From contig WPIO01000194.1 in the NCBI GenBank assembly GCA_009760855.2, positions 395,022 to 459,021 on the forward strand: a DNA stretch of 64,000 nucleotides, written 5' to 3'. A program made the translations under genes and the position numbers. Shown piece by piece: positions 36,176-48,420 of this stretch (position 1 is the stretch's first letter; the number at the start of each line of letters is the position of its first letter). This DNA comes from Cristatella mucedo (lineage: Eukaryota; Bryozoa; Phylactolaemata; Cristatellidae). A model generated the notes under the pieces. That model saw only the letters and a list, made by a program, of their open reading frames with translations, did not search any database and had not been told where the DNA came from.

Positions 36176-36346
36176 CGCTTGTACGTTGATGTAGAGCTCT
36201 AATCCATTAGCTTCGGATGCATGAGTCTGTTGCAAAGGCAACTTCAGCCGAGAAGTATCGCCTCCGATGCTGTCAAGGTCATCCTTAGTAACTTCTTTGT
36301 TAAAAGTGTAGCAGTTGCCATAGCTCGTCATTCGGTGGCGGAAAAA
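36176..36346 (-). CDS. DEG/ENaC exon 4: SYGNCYTFN signature
   Basis: This 171-bp exon, phase 0 at both ends, encodes residues 157-213. It carries FFRHRMTSYGNCYTFN, the most diagnostic extracellular signature of the family (T-x-YG-x-CYTFN in ASICs). It closes with a GLELYINVQA strand equivalent to the GLxxxLxxQ strand of the beta-ball/palm region. The acceptor is TCAATTTAG and the donor GTAAGC. The next intron is only 79 bp (36097-36175), the shortest in the gene. Confidence 0.96.
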
Positions 36347-38245
36347 CTAAATTGACACGATGGTCTTAAGTAGTGTTAATGGTGGCCCCATGAATTCAGA
36401 CGTTACCAGAATGAGATGGTAGTGCTGGTTACCAAAATGAGAGGAGCAAGTACAGAAAACAATGCCTTGGCAGGCTTCACTCAGAGAGCGAAAGGTAGTA
36501 GTTATTCAGTATATAACTGTCCACAGAGCAACTTCTTAAAAAAAATATGCAAAGTATTGCATTGCCATTTAAGAGGCGGGTGAGTCAATGACAATTACGA
36601 TAATAATGTGTTTAAAATCTTTCTAATCGGGTGTGGTTATATCGGAAACGTTCATTTCTATCAAACAGCCAACAAAGTGCGAATAGGAAATTACTTTATC
36701 CCATTGATAGACCGCTCTCGTTATAAGTTCACAATTTTTACTCCCCGAAAGCCACAAACATTCATAAGGAAATATATGCATGATTACACGACTCTTAAAT
36801 ATTATGTGGGATCTACTTGATTATCCCTTGTCCAAAATTAGCTGTATTATATATAAAAAAATGAAATTAAATGAATAAATTACTTTATAATTTTTAGAAA
36901 CCAGGCGTGTTAGCAAAGTGAGCGTGGAAATGTAGCTTTCAATGCGGGCCTGTGTAGTATATGTCGAGCAGTGTATGACGCCATGCAGGTGTTTTGATTC
37001 AGACTCATCTTTATCTGAACGATTTCAATAGGTCAACTGAAAATTCTGGCTACTTTGAACTAGATAAAAGTGCAAAGAACTGGGCATGGTCAGACTTGAA
37101 AAACTCATCCAAGTCGGTCCGTGCACGAGTCAAGCCTCTTCTTAACTTCGGCAAATCTATGCCAGCAATTATTCCCGAACAAACCTAAAAACCGTTGGAG
37201 ACCATGCCTTTGGTTTGTACGCTCCCAAAGCCTGGAACTCGCTACACACTCATGTCACAAAGCCCCAATACTTGCACTTTAAAAAGAAGCTTAACTCACA
37301 CCTTTTCATTACAGCATTTGGCGAGTCCTGCTATTCTTTTTCATGTGCATGCATCCACTTAGTTGATCGGTCCTGCTGCTAATACGCCCGTTGCTTGAGA
37401 ATGTTACTACCAAACATTTTGTAAATCTTTATTCGCAGCATTTGTAAAGTGCCCAGACAAAGAGAGAGCGAGAGAGATTTAGTTCTCTCAGTATGCTATA
37501 CACGTTTACTATTATTATTATTATTAAAACTGTTATTCCCACCCAAGCAATGCGGATTTACGGTGGCTGAAAAGCTCTGAAGCTAAGCATGCTGTTTTTG
37601 AAAGGCACAATCACCACATAAAACCACTTTTCACGCGGATGCACTAATTCCTCATATACCAGTAAATCGATTTCAATGTGTTGTCCCTCAATTTTACACG
37701 CATGTCATTGCACCACTGACTGTTCTGACGCAAGTCACTTAGCTATACATCTAAATAACCTCAAATCACCAGACAAACGTGTCTTTTGTTAGCTTAATAT
37801 TGATTCCAGGGACCAAATAACGATCTAAATGAGAACATTCCCATCTTATCAGACGTATTTTTTACGATAGGCTACAAGTGCACAAACTCTTAAAAATAGT
37901 TGCTAGGTCCGAATGAGCTGTCTTTATGTCTTTAAGTAAGCTAACACTCGAAATGTAGCTACTAACCTTTGGAACTATTCTTTCAAAATATGTTTAGTTT
38001 ACAGAAAGAGATTTGGTTTATTTTTCTAAGGAAGTTATGCATTGTGATATTATTATCAGTATTATTGCACGAAGTCAAATTTTACTGATTTTTACAGGAA
38101 AACCATGCAATAACAATTGCACTTTCGTCAAAAAAGTACAGATTTTAAATCATGCCATTAAGTAAAAGTTAAGGATGTCACTATAAAGTTTCATTTAAAA
38201 AAATGCGGCTAATGAGACAATAGTACTCTCCGTAATTTAACTCAC
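36347..38245 (-). other. DEG/ENaC intron 3
   Basis: Contains LINE-A copy 6. The remainder shows nothing recognisable. Confidence 0.85.
36985..37525 (+). mobile_element. LINE-A copy 6: internally deleted 3' fragment
   Basis: It starts with a short patch equivalent to the AKIRACLDKDTTSKLVRA region, then jumps to LKTVGDHAFGLYAPKAWNSL near 37180-37240 and runs through HLFITAFG to the 3' UTR. The tail block TTTAGTTCTCTCAG and (ATT)n end near 37525. It lies in DEG/ENaC intron 3. Confidence 0.82.
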
Positions 38246-38385
38246 CATAGAATTGCACTTAGTCCCGGCGAAGTAGCATCTCAAGAGGGTCAAGCTTGTG
38301 TCACCAGCAAACTGAGCTGCATTGAATTGGTCTACAAGATGCCAACCTCTGTCGTACGTGAAATTGTAGGGATAGATCGGAGTAA
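38246..38385 (-). CDS. DEG/ENaC exon 3: RCYFAGTKC segment
   Basis: This 140-bp exon is bounded by acceptor TTTATTGCAG and donor GTGAGT. It encodes residues 111-156 and completes Phe110. It ends with LLRCYFAGTKCNSM, the CxFxGxxC pair found just before the CYTFN motif in ENaC/ASIC proteins. Two potential N-glycosylation sequons occur near its start (NFT twice). Phase is 1 in and 0 out. Confidence 0.93.
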
Positions 38386-39045
38386 CTGCAATAAAGAAAT
38401 ATAAACTTAAATGTTCGTCATAGATCATAGCATTTTCTGGGTAACACCTACAATGTTCAATATCGCTGGGTTGAATATCATATATATGGTCTGCTATGTA
38501 TGACCTGCTACAGTATTTCACTAATATACTGTGCCAAAAAACCAGACCATACCCCAGTTTAGTTAGGAACCAACAGCACATCATAAAATGCATTTACAAT
38601 GTATTCTCGAAGGTTAGATAACGTTGTGCCACATAACATAAGTGTTGATGAGGGCTGAATTCACCCTAATGGCCTTAATGGTATGCATGAAAGAAAGCTG
38701 TCATTCAGAGAGTTTTTATTTAGTAAGCTCACCAGCGTGTGAGCAAGCTGTCGCTGTGCTTATGCCTGTGCATGTTGCCTGGCTTGCATGAAAACACTGG
38801 CCATCGCTTGATGCTTGACTGCATCGGAGCTCACACTTTCCAGTCCGAGCACTGCACTGCAGCAGATGCTGCCTGCAGTCATCTAGTCGTTATCGCTAAT
38901 ACACTAGGTTTTTAAGAGTCATGCTGGTCAAAAACATTGATTCAGGGGGAAAACTTGCAAGTAATAAATAGCTATAGTGCTCCATCTTAGAAAATCCGGG
39001 TGTGCAGAGACTTTTTTTTACAATAAAGTGAACGTACCATGCTTA

Positions 39046-40437
39046 TATAATAATAATAATAATATTGCTCTTGATAAATTGCCCTCAGAGAACTTAATCT
39101 CTTTCTAGGCGCTTTAAATTTGCTGCAAAGTGATATGCAATAGAATAGTAAGTAAAATCATTCTTGAAAAACAAACAAAATAAATAATATGGTTAGGAGT
39201 GACATGCACAGGGTCAGCATGCAAATGTGTTTAGTGTCAGCATGCTCAGTGTCAGCACTCATAAGCACATCAAGGACGAATCACAGGGACCGTATCAATG
39301 CTGTCCTAAATAGGTGTGTTTTTAAGTTTCTTTTAAATGTGGTCAGGTCATGGGATATTCTTTCGCAGGTCGGGAGGGAGTTCCAGGCTTTGGGAGCATA
39401 TGAGCCAAATGCATGGTCTCCAAAGGATTAAAGGTTTGTATGAGGTAATTCCAGACTTTTAGATTCCGAGAAGCTGGTGGTACGATGCTTGGCCTGATGG
39501 GGTCGTATATCTGAAAGATAGGCTGGAGCAATAGAATGAAGAGACCTAAAAGTGAGCGACAAAACCTTGAAGTCAATCCGTTGCCTCACTGGTAGCCAGT
39601 GCAGGTCGGCGAGAAGTGGAGTAATGTGGCAATTGCGAAGCTCACGACAGACAAGCCTAGCTGCAGAGTTTTGCCCTGCTGCAATCGCCTGATCGCACAT
39701 GCTGGTAGGCCAGTATGCAGTGAGTTGCAGAAGTAGAGACGGGATGTCACGAATGCATGGACCAACTTGGACGTGGTATCTCTATCAAAACAAGCCCGAA
39801 TTTTAGCAATGTTATGAAGCTAAAAATAGGCAGATTTGCCTGTGGAGCTTATATGGTCATCTAACGAGAGGTCGCTATGAAATATGACACCTAGATTTCG
39901 AGCTGATTCAACTGGAGATATGCTGGCAGAGCCAATTTTGAGAGTAATCCTGTCCAATCTCTGGATCACACTGGGTTTGCCCATAACTAGTAAGTTAGTT
40001 TTATCATCGTTAAGTTTTAGAAAATTCGCTGCCATCCATGTGCGGATGTCATCAATGCATGCAGCTAGTGATTTTAGAGAATTTGAGGTGCTCGAAGGCT
40101 GGGAGGGATCAGAGCAAAGGTACAACTGAGTATCATCTGCATAAAAGTGAAAGCCTAGAGTGCTTGGCAATCACATCAACAAGTGGCAGGGTATAAACCG
40201 TCAAAAGAACCGGGCCTAGCACGGAGCCCTGAGGTACTCCATATTTCAGAGGTACTGCAGATGATCTTTGTCCATTCACGTCAATACTCTGGAGTCTGCC
40301 ACTTAGATAGGACCTGAACCACTGCAGAGCAGTGCCAGTGATGCCCAGGCGAGATGAGAGGCGCTCTAGTAGAACTTAGTGATCGATGTTTTAAAAAGCT
40401 GCCAAAAGATCAAGCAAAACAGGCAGAGACACTAAAA
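39046..40437 (-). mobile_element. LINE-A copy 7: RT to 3' end, with intact FYADD box
   Basis: This minus-strand copy lies in DEG/ENaC intron 2. The frame at 39820-40170 carries FHFYADDTQLYLC and WMAANFLKLNDDKTNLLVMG, and 39428-39700 carries LLADLHWLPVRQRIDFKVLS. The catalytic FYADD is intact, but frames are broken. The 5' end stops in the RT palm region near 40437, directly against a plus-strand fragment. Confidence 0.9.
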
Positions 40438-40880
40438 TGACTCAAACTAAATGACGATAAAATAACTTCACGGTTATGTACAAATGAAGCGTGAATCAGA
40501 AATTAAAAAGCTTAATGCTCGAAATTGGCTCTGCAGGCATATCTCCTGTTGCATCTGCACGAATTCTAGCAGCCCTGTTCCAAAGTGATATTGCACTCGA
40601 CGACCACATCGGCTTGGCAGTAGTAAAGTCTGGTTGATTTCAGCTGCATGACTTTGCTAAACTTCAGGCTTGCATAGAATGAGATACTGCATAATAATAG
40701 GTCTATGCATTGGTAACAGTCCGTCTCGACTTATGTAACTCATTTCCTTCTGGTCTAACGGCCTGTTCACTCAGGCATATACAGCTGGTGCAAAACTGTG
40801 AAAATAGGGTTGTCTGTCGTGAGCGGCCCAGTTGCCACAGCACTTTCGGGAAAAGGTCATACCAATCAGTACCCATATTT
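40438..40880 (+). mobile_element. LINE-A copy 8: diverged fragment head-to-head with copy 7
   Basis: This short plus-strand piece starts near the LNDDK region and runs to the CRERPSCHS segment (VRLDLCNSFPSGL near 40720-40760). It is clearly more diverged than the adjoining copy 7, so it probably came from an independent, older insertion. Confidence 0.72.
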
Positions 40881-42193
40881 AGCATAAGCTGGCTTGCTGT
40901 AGATGTCTCTAAGCACAGCCAGTATGTGTCTTACTGGCTATAATAAGAGTCTAGTCTTAAAACTGCAGAAGCATAGCTATAGGGGAATGAAAAGGAATGG
41001 AGCCACAATACCAGTTTTGTCAGACATATTCATTCAGAGTGGCACACTGGCACCAAAGCCAAGCAGGTAGGGTAGCTGAATAAGCATTACGAGGCAGAAG
41101 TCGATTCTGCATCATAATATTTAATTGCAAGGTAGTTCTTACATTTTGACACCACAGTAGCTAAAACTAATAGCCTAAATATTTATTTAATAGGAATAGA
41201 TAAAATATAGGTCTTGAGTTTCTAGATTTAATTAAAAGTCACTTATTGCAAAGAGCAGCAACTTTCTGTTTTTGGTGACGTTGCATCTGAGGAAGCACTC
41301 GTCGAGGGGTGGCCAGTGGTTGATTTTAATTCGAGGTAAGCAATCATCATTAGTGAGGGAATTATGAGTCTCTGCAATCATAGATGAGGAAAACCTTGAT
41401 ATGATCTTAGGGTACCGCTCCGTTCGCCAGCTACAGCTGCTCACGGCACCCTAACTGAAGCGCACTAGATTAAAGGCACTAAAAAAAGACGAGCCAACGA
41501 AAAATGTGAGCACAGCGAAAAAACGAAAACACGCAAGCACAATTTAAAACAAGCGAAAAGCCACAACCTTCATTGCCGCCACTCTCTCTGCCTCCCTAGC
41601 TCTAGCTCTATCTATCCCTCTATTCGCCTTCGTAGCCACCGCTCAAGCTATAGCTACAGCCTCTTCTCTACTCGCCGCTCTGAATGCCTCTCAAGCAATC
41701 TAGTTTCATTTAGAAAGCACCATCGTAGTTATTAATAATTGTATAATTTATTCAGAGACTGCTATTGGTTAAAAAGGGACCTATAAGCTGCAGACATTGT
41801 GGTACTGATAAATACTCACTCTAATTAATATTTAGAGCACAATTCAGTTAATTGGATTTGAGAAAAATATCGCATGAAGTCAATATCGTTAGAATATTGT
41901 AAAATACTCATCGTTGTTTCTCTCTTTAACTTCGAATACACGAGTATGTCTTCATAAAATGTGAACGATCAAGCAGCATGGCATTAGAGCTGACGGCAGG
42001 ATTATAATACAGGGGGAATTTTAAACACGTATAGTTACCAATAAGATAAATAGGATTCCATTGAACCTTTTCAGTGAAGGGTCATGCAGTGCTATCAGTT
42101 AATTATTATCGGTAAATTTATCCACTTTGCTAAATAAAACCTAAAGAGCTATTGTATTTGGATTTGGTAACAACCGCAATTTGATGTACTCAC

Positions 42194-42303
42194 AGTTCGC
42201 AGTGTTTGACCCAGATCCTGTGTTAGTATATATACCGTTCGCTTTATAATAGGCTGAATAAGCTTGTTGAATTGCCTCAGGCGTCAGGAGTGACAACTTC
42301 CAT
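42194..42303 (-). CDS. DEG/ENaC exon 2: start of extracellular domain
   Basis: This 110-bp exon follows a pyrimidine-rich acceptor ending TTTTCAG and ends at a GTGAGT donor. It completes Arg73, giving NRWKLS after CNYN, which matches the NxNRxRxS pattern that follows TM1 in this family. It then encodes a Tyr-rich segment (AYSAYYKANGIY) and a Gly/Ser/Asn-rich linker. Phase is 2 in and 1 out. The segment is variable in the family, so assignment rests on the motif continuity and the exact phase fit. Confidence 0.88.
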
Positions 42304-45300
42304 CTGAAAATAAATGTATACAAAACGTATGTATGAAGATAATAATAAATTTAGCAATCGTATAAATTAAATTTTATTACTAGAGAGAACAAAACAAATA
42401 TATTCTGGACAGCATGTCAATCATACTGTGTCCACTTTGTCCTAAGAAACACTTGGTGTGCTTAGAAGACGAGCCATCAAATAACTAACACAGGAGTTTG
42501 GATACTGGGTTTCTTTGATGATCTGAAAGTCGCCGAGCAGCTAACACATAACAAATGTGGCATTTAGATATGCACAATGGCTGTTTTATAAAATATTCGA
42601 TAGCAAGTTCCAAGATTTCTGCTCGTTTATGACTGGTAGACACAGTGTTTAAAAAAATAAAGAAAAAAAAGGCTAAAATGATACATCGCCTTGTGTTGTT
42701 GATTTGCTCATGTATTAAGCTATAAAAATGCGCAAAACTGTGAACTATCAAAAGTTAGCTGAGATTCCACTTAACATCCCATATAGGACAAACGGGGAGT
42801 AGAGCGTACGTCTACAGATTACAGGCAAATCAAAACCAGAATAACACATCAAAAAATTTGCAGACAGGTAAATGTTGAACGGCTCTTGAAAGAGGGACAA
42901 TCCAGAATGAATAACTCAATTCCGTGACACTCCAGGTTGCTGTTTGATCTAGGAGCCAGTTCGTAGTTACCTTGTAAGAGAATAGATTGGAGGCAAAAAA
43001 TTAAGGCGACACACAAATTCCTTTGCATTGATATCCTAACGCGTAGCTTGTTAAGAGCAATTTGAGATATAGTCCGGAAAACTAGAAGCAACGGATTGGG
43101 CTAGCATAAATATAATGTGCCGAAAAATTATATCTAGCTGCGATATTGTAGAGAACGTTTTTTAACTCTGGTGTTGCCGCCTAAACAAGGGAAGATCATA
43201 GCGGGCCTCACGTTAGCGTTTTAATAATGCGATCAATTGAAAGAGCACCGGTTATCTATCAAAGTTGCCGATTTTTCAGAATCTATATATTTAAAAAATT
43301 ATTTTCCAATATTATTGAAATTATAATAATTTACACAATCATAATTTTGACACATAAAGGCAATAACCTACAATAAGTCTTTTAATTTGTTTCTTTTTTT
43401 TTCTCTTCTTCTAGTAGCGTGAGATCGTGACGAGCCAGAGTATTTTGTATTCGACTTCTTTTACAATAAACAAGTAGATATATTAGGAATTAAGATATTG
43501 TAAACCTAGTAGGTAATATCGCGAATGTTACCTTACGCCTTGCCAAAGCGTGCATTAAAGTTCCATGAGCTCAGCATGAATTGGTTGTGGTTCATGAATA
43601 GTTGAGTTGCAATTTTCATGAGTACAGAGTTTAAGAAAAAACAACTAAAATACATTACCTGAAGTTTGTGCTGACATGCAGGTTACAAAAGACGTTAGTA
43701 AATACATTTATAACGCAAATGGTTTCGGAGTCCTTAATCGTAGAGAATTGAGGTCTGCTTGTATATTTACAGAGCCGCACGAAAATATCTATAGCGAATA
43801 TAACTTTTTTCTAAATTAATATAATTATATTTTTCTTACAGAATCAACAATCTCAGAAAATACCTTATTCGCTGGTAATGCTGGGTTAGTGTGGAAATAT
43901 TGTAGAAAATCTAGTCAGGATTCAACCTTTATAAAATCACGGGCTCATAGTGGTGCACTATGATAATGATGGTTCATGGGAGATAATTGCTATGAAATAC
44001 CTCCTATTGTATAGGAAATGAAAGCAGTACTATCAATTGCTTGGGAAAGAGCTGCAGATAAATAGGTTGCATTTTTCCATGAGATAATGGGTGTTTGTTT
44101 GACTATGATGCCACACAAATTAGGTGGGAGCCGCAGTGGAAGGAGTTCATGAGAAGACGTTAAACCTAGCATGGTTTCGGCACTCAGCTGGTTGCCAAAA
44201 GATCCGATCTAGCACAAATTGTTCTTACGCCACAAGGCCTGCCACGGCTTGGCTCTTCCAAATGTAGCTGAACTGCAGCAGCAGTTTCAACCTCCTAATG
44301 CCCTCAGTTCCTAAATGGACAATTTACTTAGCTGCTTCATTATTCGGCTTAAAGCCGTTGGCGACGGGAGCTTTAACTCTGCAGGTCCTTGACTGTGCAA
44401 CTCGCTTCCACAATTCTTACGTAATGACAACTACTCTCCCGCTGCTGACCATGGCTCGTCCATTTCAGCAGTCCTGAGCTGCTAATTCGATGGTACTCGC
44501 TTCCTAAACTGCTCCCCTGACTCTGCTATGCTTCTTAATTTCTCTTTGTTGTGTGAGATGAAGTCTGTCGGCTACCGAATGCGTACCGAAAGCGGCTTAG
44601 GCTGTGAGTGTGCTATACAAAACTCTAATGAATAGCACCCATGTAGTCTTAATGGCTTTGTGAAGTTATCGACGGAAATACGTTGCGTTAAATTAAATAG
44701 GAAAAGTGAGGTATTTCGCTAAGTTTCTCTGGTGGTCGAGAAAGTGCATTGCATCGAAGTATTAGTTTACAACGTCGAGAGGTGATGAACTAGTGTATGC
44801 TACAGATGAGACGATGAATAAAAATTGTTAAATTCAGAGCCGCTGTATAGCAGTCCAGATAAAAAGCTTCTACAGCCAACCCCCTAAAGGTGTAATGATT
44901 TGTCGATCTGCTTATTAACCACAGAGAACCAGAGTCAATGACGAAGATAAAACTAATTTTGCAGCATTGCAATGTATTGAAGAAATAATTCATGGCAAGT
45001 GCTGGGGCTCAGAGAACACTTGTGCTAAGGCCTCATTAATCACTAGAAAGTGTTAATTGTTCTTCCGCAATAAAGACGCAGGCTTTGATAGTTTGACCAA
45101 AAATGCTGCTTTAATACTACCTGATGCACATGCGAAATGTGCTTCGAAGTAGCCTAGCTCGAACTGAATAACATAATTGTAATCGAGAATGCCAGAGAGG
45201 AATTATGATTCTTACCCTACTTCTGTGTTAAGGGTTCCCATACCAAAGAAACTGATCAAGCGTCATGACTAGATATGGATTTTTCTGAATACAACTTTAA

Positions 45301-45542
45301 ACACTGCATAATCATACAAAGCTATATAAATTAAGATCGGATGATGGTTGTTGAAAGTTAGCTTGATACACTGGTAATGCACAGAACTTCAGTTGGCCAT
45401 CGGCGCCTAGAGTATCTCATAACAACAAGATCAATTTACGTTTACAATGATAGAGAAAACTAGCCAAAGTCCGTGATATAATTTCTGCAATTCCTGCATC
45501 ATGTCTATGTCGAATCAGTTCATTCAATGAAAGTCTACTTAC
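42304..45542 (-). other. DEG/ENaC intron 1
   Basis: Contains a LINE-B copy (44200-44690). The remainder shows nothing recognisable. Confidence 0.85.
44200..44690 (+). mobile_element. LINE-B copy in DEG/ENaC intron 1
   Basis: It contains LKAVGDGSFNSAGP and CNSLPQFLRNDNYSPAAD (near 44348-44450), then TTTCTCTTTGTTGTGTGAGA and the CACCCATGTAGTCTTAATGG end. It is the best reference copy of the family in the window. Confidence 0.62.
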
Positions 45543-45760
45543 CTATTATAGTTGCATATCGTTACCTGGGGGAAATCAATGCTGTCGGCCGATACCTTGC
45601 TCACTGAAGTAACTGCATCATGCTTCAAATACTCCAGTACGTTGAGGTAACCTTGCCAGATGGTAACGCTGACTAAGACCAGCAGCACAATCAACTTGAC
45701 AACTTTCATGGGCAGTAGAGCCCCGGCGCTGGGCTCAGCCTTGCTGCTATGCGAAGGCAT
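45543..45760 (-). CDS. DEG/ENaC exon 1: N-terminus, TM1 and FPQVTICNYN motif
   Basis: This exon encodes residues 1-72 plus two bases of codon 73. The start is the first ATG after an in-frame TGA nine codons upstream, with A at -3. A frame extending to 45778 would need a GTG start. The protein begins with about 19 mostly polar residues, then hydrophobic TM1 (about 20-42), then the family hallmark FPQVTICNYN. The donor GTAAGT follows at 45542. The cytoplasmic N-terminus is unusually short and has no His-Gly gating motif. A further upstream coding exon is possible, since an AG about 9 bases before the GTG could act as an acceptor. I see no convincing promoter element upstream. Confidence 0.92.
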
Positions 45761-45778
45761 GTTGGAGCAGTCAATCAC

Positions 45779-47879
45779 AGTGCCTCAAGGCTAAGACTAG
45801 ATATTGGTTGTTATCGGCACTCTGTATATTGACGTCTGTGTAAGGTACCTGTTAAAGCTTAGAATAGTCTCATTAGCTTATTGATTAGTCACAGCTTGCT
45901 AAGCAGCATGTTGACAATTGCTCGGTCTAAGCATGAGCCGAGCCTACTCTGTAGCCTTAGAATGAATGACAGCATATACCGTTATCTGATGATTCGTGCA
46001 ATAGTAGTCAGAGCCAAACCATTTTAGGATTGAAGCTGAAGCCTAGGATGGCGGCAGCAAGAGTCTATAATGTATGGGGTCCTCCACCAATGCAGATTGG
46101 GCGGTCGCTATTTGGCAACCCGTCGCATTTGAAAAGAAATGGTATAACAGTCGGATAGATCATCAGGACTCAGCTAGGCCAGTAGAGGGTCGTTTAAAAC
46201 AGATACCTTCAACTCTTGTCTTTAGAGTCACAGAAATAATCCTAGATAGCATATCTATGGAAATTAGCTTGACGAAATAGAGCTCTCAGAAAAATCATCA
46301 CCAAGAAAAAAAAATCACTCTTTAAACACGGGCAATCTAGCTCGCAATAGCCCTCAACCGAGTTCTATAAGTAGATACATGAAAATATAGATCTTTAGAT
46401 TGTGTCAATGATTGGGATTAAAGAAAACCACCGATCTGAGGATCAAAGCTTTAATATTAAATTATGTTGGAAGTGAAAAACTCTGTTGACCCGTTGCTCT
46501 TTAGTGGCTTGCAACGGGAACGGTGCAGTATTTGTATTTACTCAAGCTATGCTGTACATCCGTTTGCTTTGTATTTACGTGAAATCAATTCTTGTCAGTG
46601 GCGGAAACCAGCACCTGTCGTGCAATGCATATAGAGCAAACACTTGACCATTTTACTCTGAAGCGCTTGACAGCTCCTTACCTAAATACATAGACTGACG
46701 TCCTTGTGCTTAATACAATGGCAGGAAATACTAAGAGCTTGATGGCAGGCTTTTATGAGCTTTAAGCATTGCCGTTTCCATTACTTAGGCTGCACGACCA
46801 TTTGCCGTGTGTGAAGTAAATCAATATACAAGAGCGGCCTTTGTGGATGCTCACATTGATTTTTTCAAAGCTTAAGCTGGCCACAGCAAGCGATAGTCAC
46901 GTATCCATAAGTAAATAATGTTGATGTTTTATAGTTGTACAGACGTGAATACCAGGAGAAACAAGTGCAAAGGGCGAGAGGAATCTATTGGCCTCAAAAA
47001 ATCTCGCTTTAAATCGAGTACAGACCAAGCAAACATCCAACTTCGTGGCCTGCAGTATCGCCTAACTGCTCTCGAATAATCGGGGAGTTACTCAAAGCTT
47101 GCCTTATGAAACAACTACAAATGGAACTAGTGCCTAACAGCAAAACCAAGAAACTTTATAATACTTCTGATCAAACAGGAAATATTATTTTGGAGTAATA
47201 ACTAATAGCTATTTTATCTCGACTTTAGGGATTCTGCTTGCTAAAAACACACTTTTCCCGTACACAAATAAGTCTTTTCTCTTTAAGGACACCCATTCAG
47301 AAGCCCCTTGCTTACATACCCTGTTTATAAAAAATTAAGCACTAAGCTAGGTTCTACCGCTTGGAAAATGTGCCTAGGGGCTATGCATATGCAAGTTTTT
47401 GGCTCTAGGCAATTTTGTTTGAGCTAACTAGCTAACGAGCTCATGCTAGCCTGATTGCCCCCTGGTACGACCCTACAAATGAATTCGGAGATGATATTCT
47501 ATTAGCAACGAGTAGGGTGAAGCCGATAAGACCACTCAATGCAGGAGAATTCTGTTACTGAAAATATGTCAGCCGAGAGGAAATTCGTTGGGCTTCATCT
47601 CAGACATCATATTAACTAATGTTTTGGTCTTTTCATACTGCACCATCGTTTGTGTTTTCGATGGCGTTCGTGTTTGCTAGAGCGATAGCCAGAATTTTAA
47701 ACTAGCCAGCGTCGCGATCGTATGATTATGCTCTTTCCAGGCATCATAATATAGGCCTGGCAATCATGGAGCTAGTATCTCAGGCATGTGCTTGCTCTGC
47801 ATAGATATATCTGGTGGTTTCCGGCACCTGCTTTAATACCGTCGAGTCGAGGTGCTCACTTCATAGTAACCAGCAACTA
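45779..47879. other. Upstream flank of the DEG/ENaC gene
   Basis: The promoter should lie near the left end of this stretch, but no strong TATA or initiator can be named. No missing N-terminal exon was found. Confidence 0.4.
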
Positions 47880-48420
47880 AATCAGTTTTAGGGGCACGTC
47901 TTTGGCTTAAAGCAAGATTTTTCCAGATTCTTGTTGAACGTAACAGCCAATTTTTGCATGACTGCATGATCTGCAGCACCAGGTTCCACCACTTCGTGCC
48001 CTCAGGGCCATAGGGCAAAACATTAGTGCTTCATTTCTCCACTTAAAGATCGGTGGCGACAGAAGCTTTTGCTCAAGGGTCAAAGACATTGGAGCTCACT
48101 TCTGCGATTCTTAGGAAACGGCGTTTACATTCCTGCCGCCAGCTATGACACATCGTCGCCACCCGTCCTAAGCTAAAAGTATCTCCTAATTCAGCTTCTT
48201 ATTTTCTCTTTGTTGTTTGGGGTCATACTAAACGAGGGCATCGTACTTTGATCATTCTCTTCACTCCCAACCCGTGATAATTTCATCGAAGCATTGAGTT
48301 ATTCCCATTACTCCCTTACTAGCAAGTGTAGGGTGGTAATGTAATCTAGTGATCCTCACCTAGAACTTCACAAAGCTGCATAATGTGGGTGTTACTCATC
48401 GGAATATTACACTTACGGTC
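47880..48420 (+). mobile_element. LINE-B copy, rearranged
   Basis: The plus-strand part (to about 48290) has CTTAAAGATCGGTGGCGACA and ATTTTCTCTTTGTTGTTTGG. The last part (about 48360-48405, TTCACAAAGCTGCATAATGT then GGGTGTTACT) matches the family 3' end in the opposite orientation, so the copy is inverted internally or two pieces abut. Confidence 0.5.

Larger units (their letters stand above)
38386..42193 (-). other. DEG/ENaC intron 2
   Basis: Contains LINE-A copies 7 and 8. A C/T-rich stretch with CTAGCTCTAGCTCTA-type repeats lies near 41580-41700. Confidence 0.85.
14213..45760 (-). other. Gene span: DEG/ENaC-family ion channel subunit, 9 coding exons
   Basis: This is the whole coding span of a degenerin/ENaC/ASIC-type channel subunit, which in the family forms trimeric, usually Na+-selective plasma-membrane channels. 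Nine exons joined at GT-AG sites give one uninterrupted 472-residue frame (1419 bp with stop). Intron phases run 2,1,0,0,0,1,2,1 and each donor phase matches the next acceptor. Order of landmarks: TM1 about residues 20-42; post-TM1 motif FPQVTICNYN at 63-72; SYGNCYTFN at 164-172; Cys-rich region 265-350; SYAPFPN at 359-365, equivalent to the family SxAxFPS box; pre-TM2 strand LKIYF; TM2 about 418-440. Counting gives 14 extracellular cysteines, the number that forms seven disulfides in ASICs. The length is within the family range but short, mainly because the cytoplasmic ends are small. Ligand or gating stimulus (acid, peptide, mechanical) cannot be told from the sequence. Confidence 0.95.

Noticed and set aside
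45761-45778. Start of the channel six codons upstream
   Set aside because: That codon is GTG; the first ATG after the in-frame TGA is at 45760.
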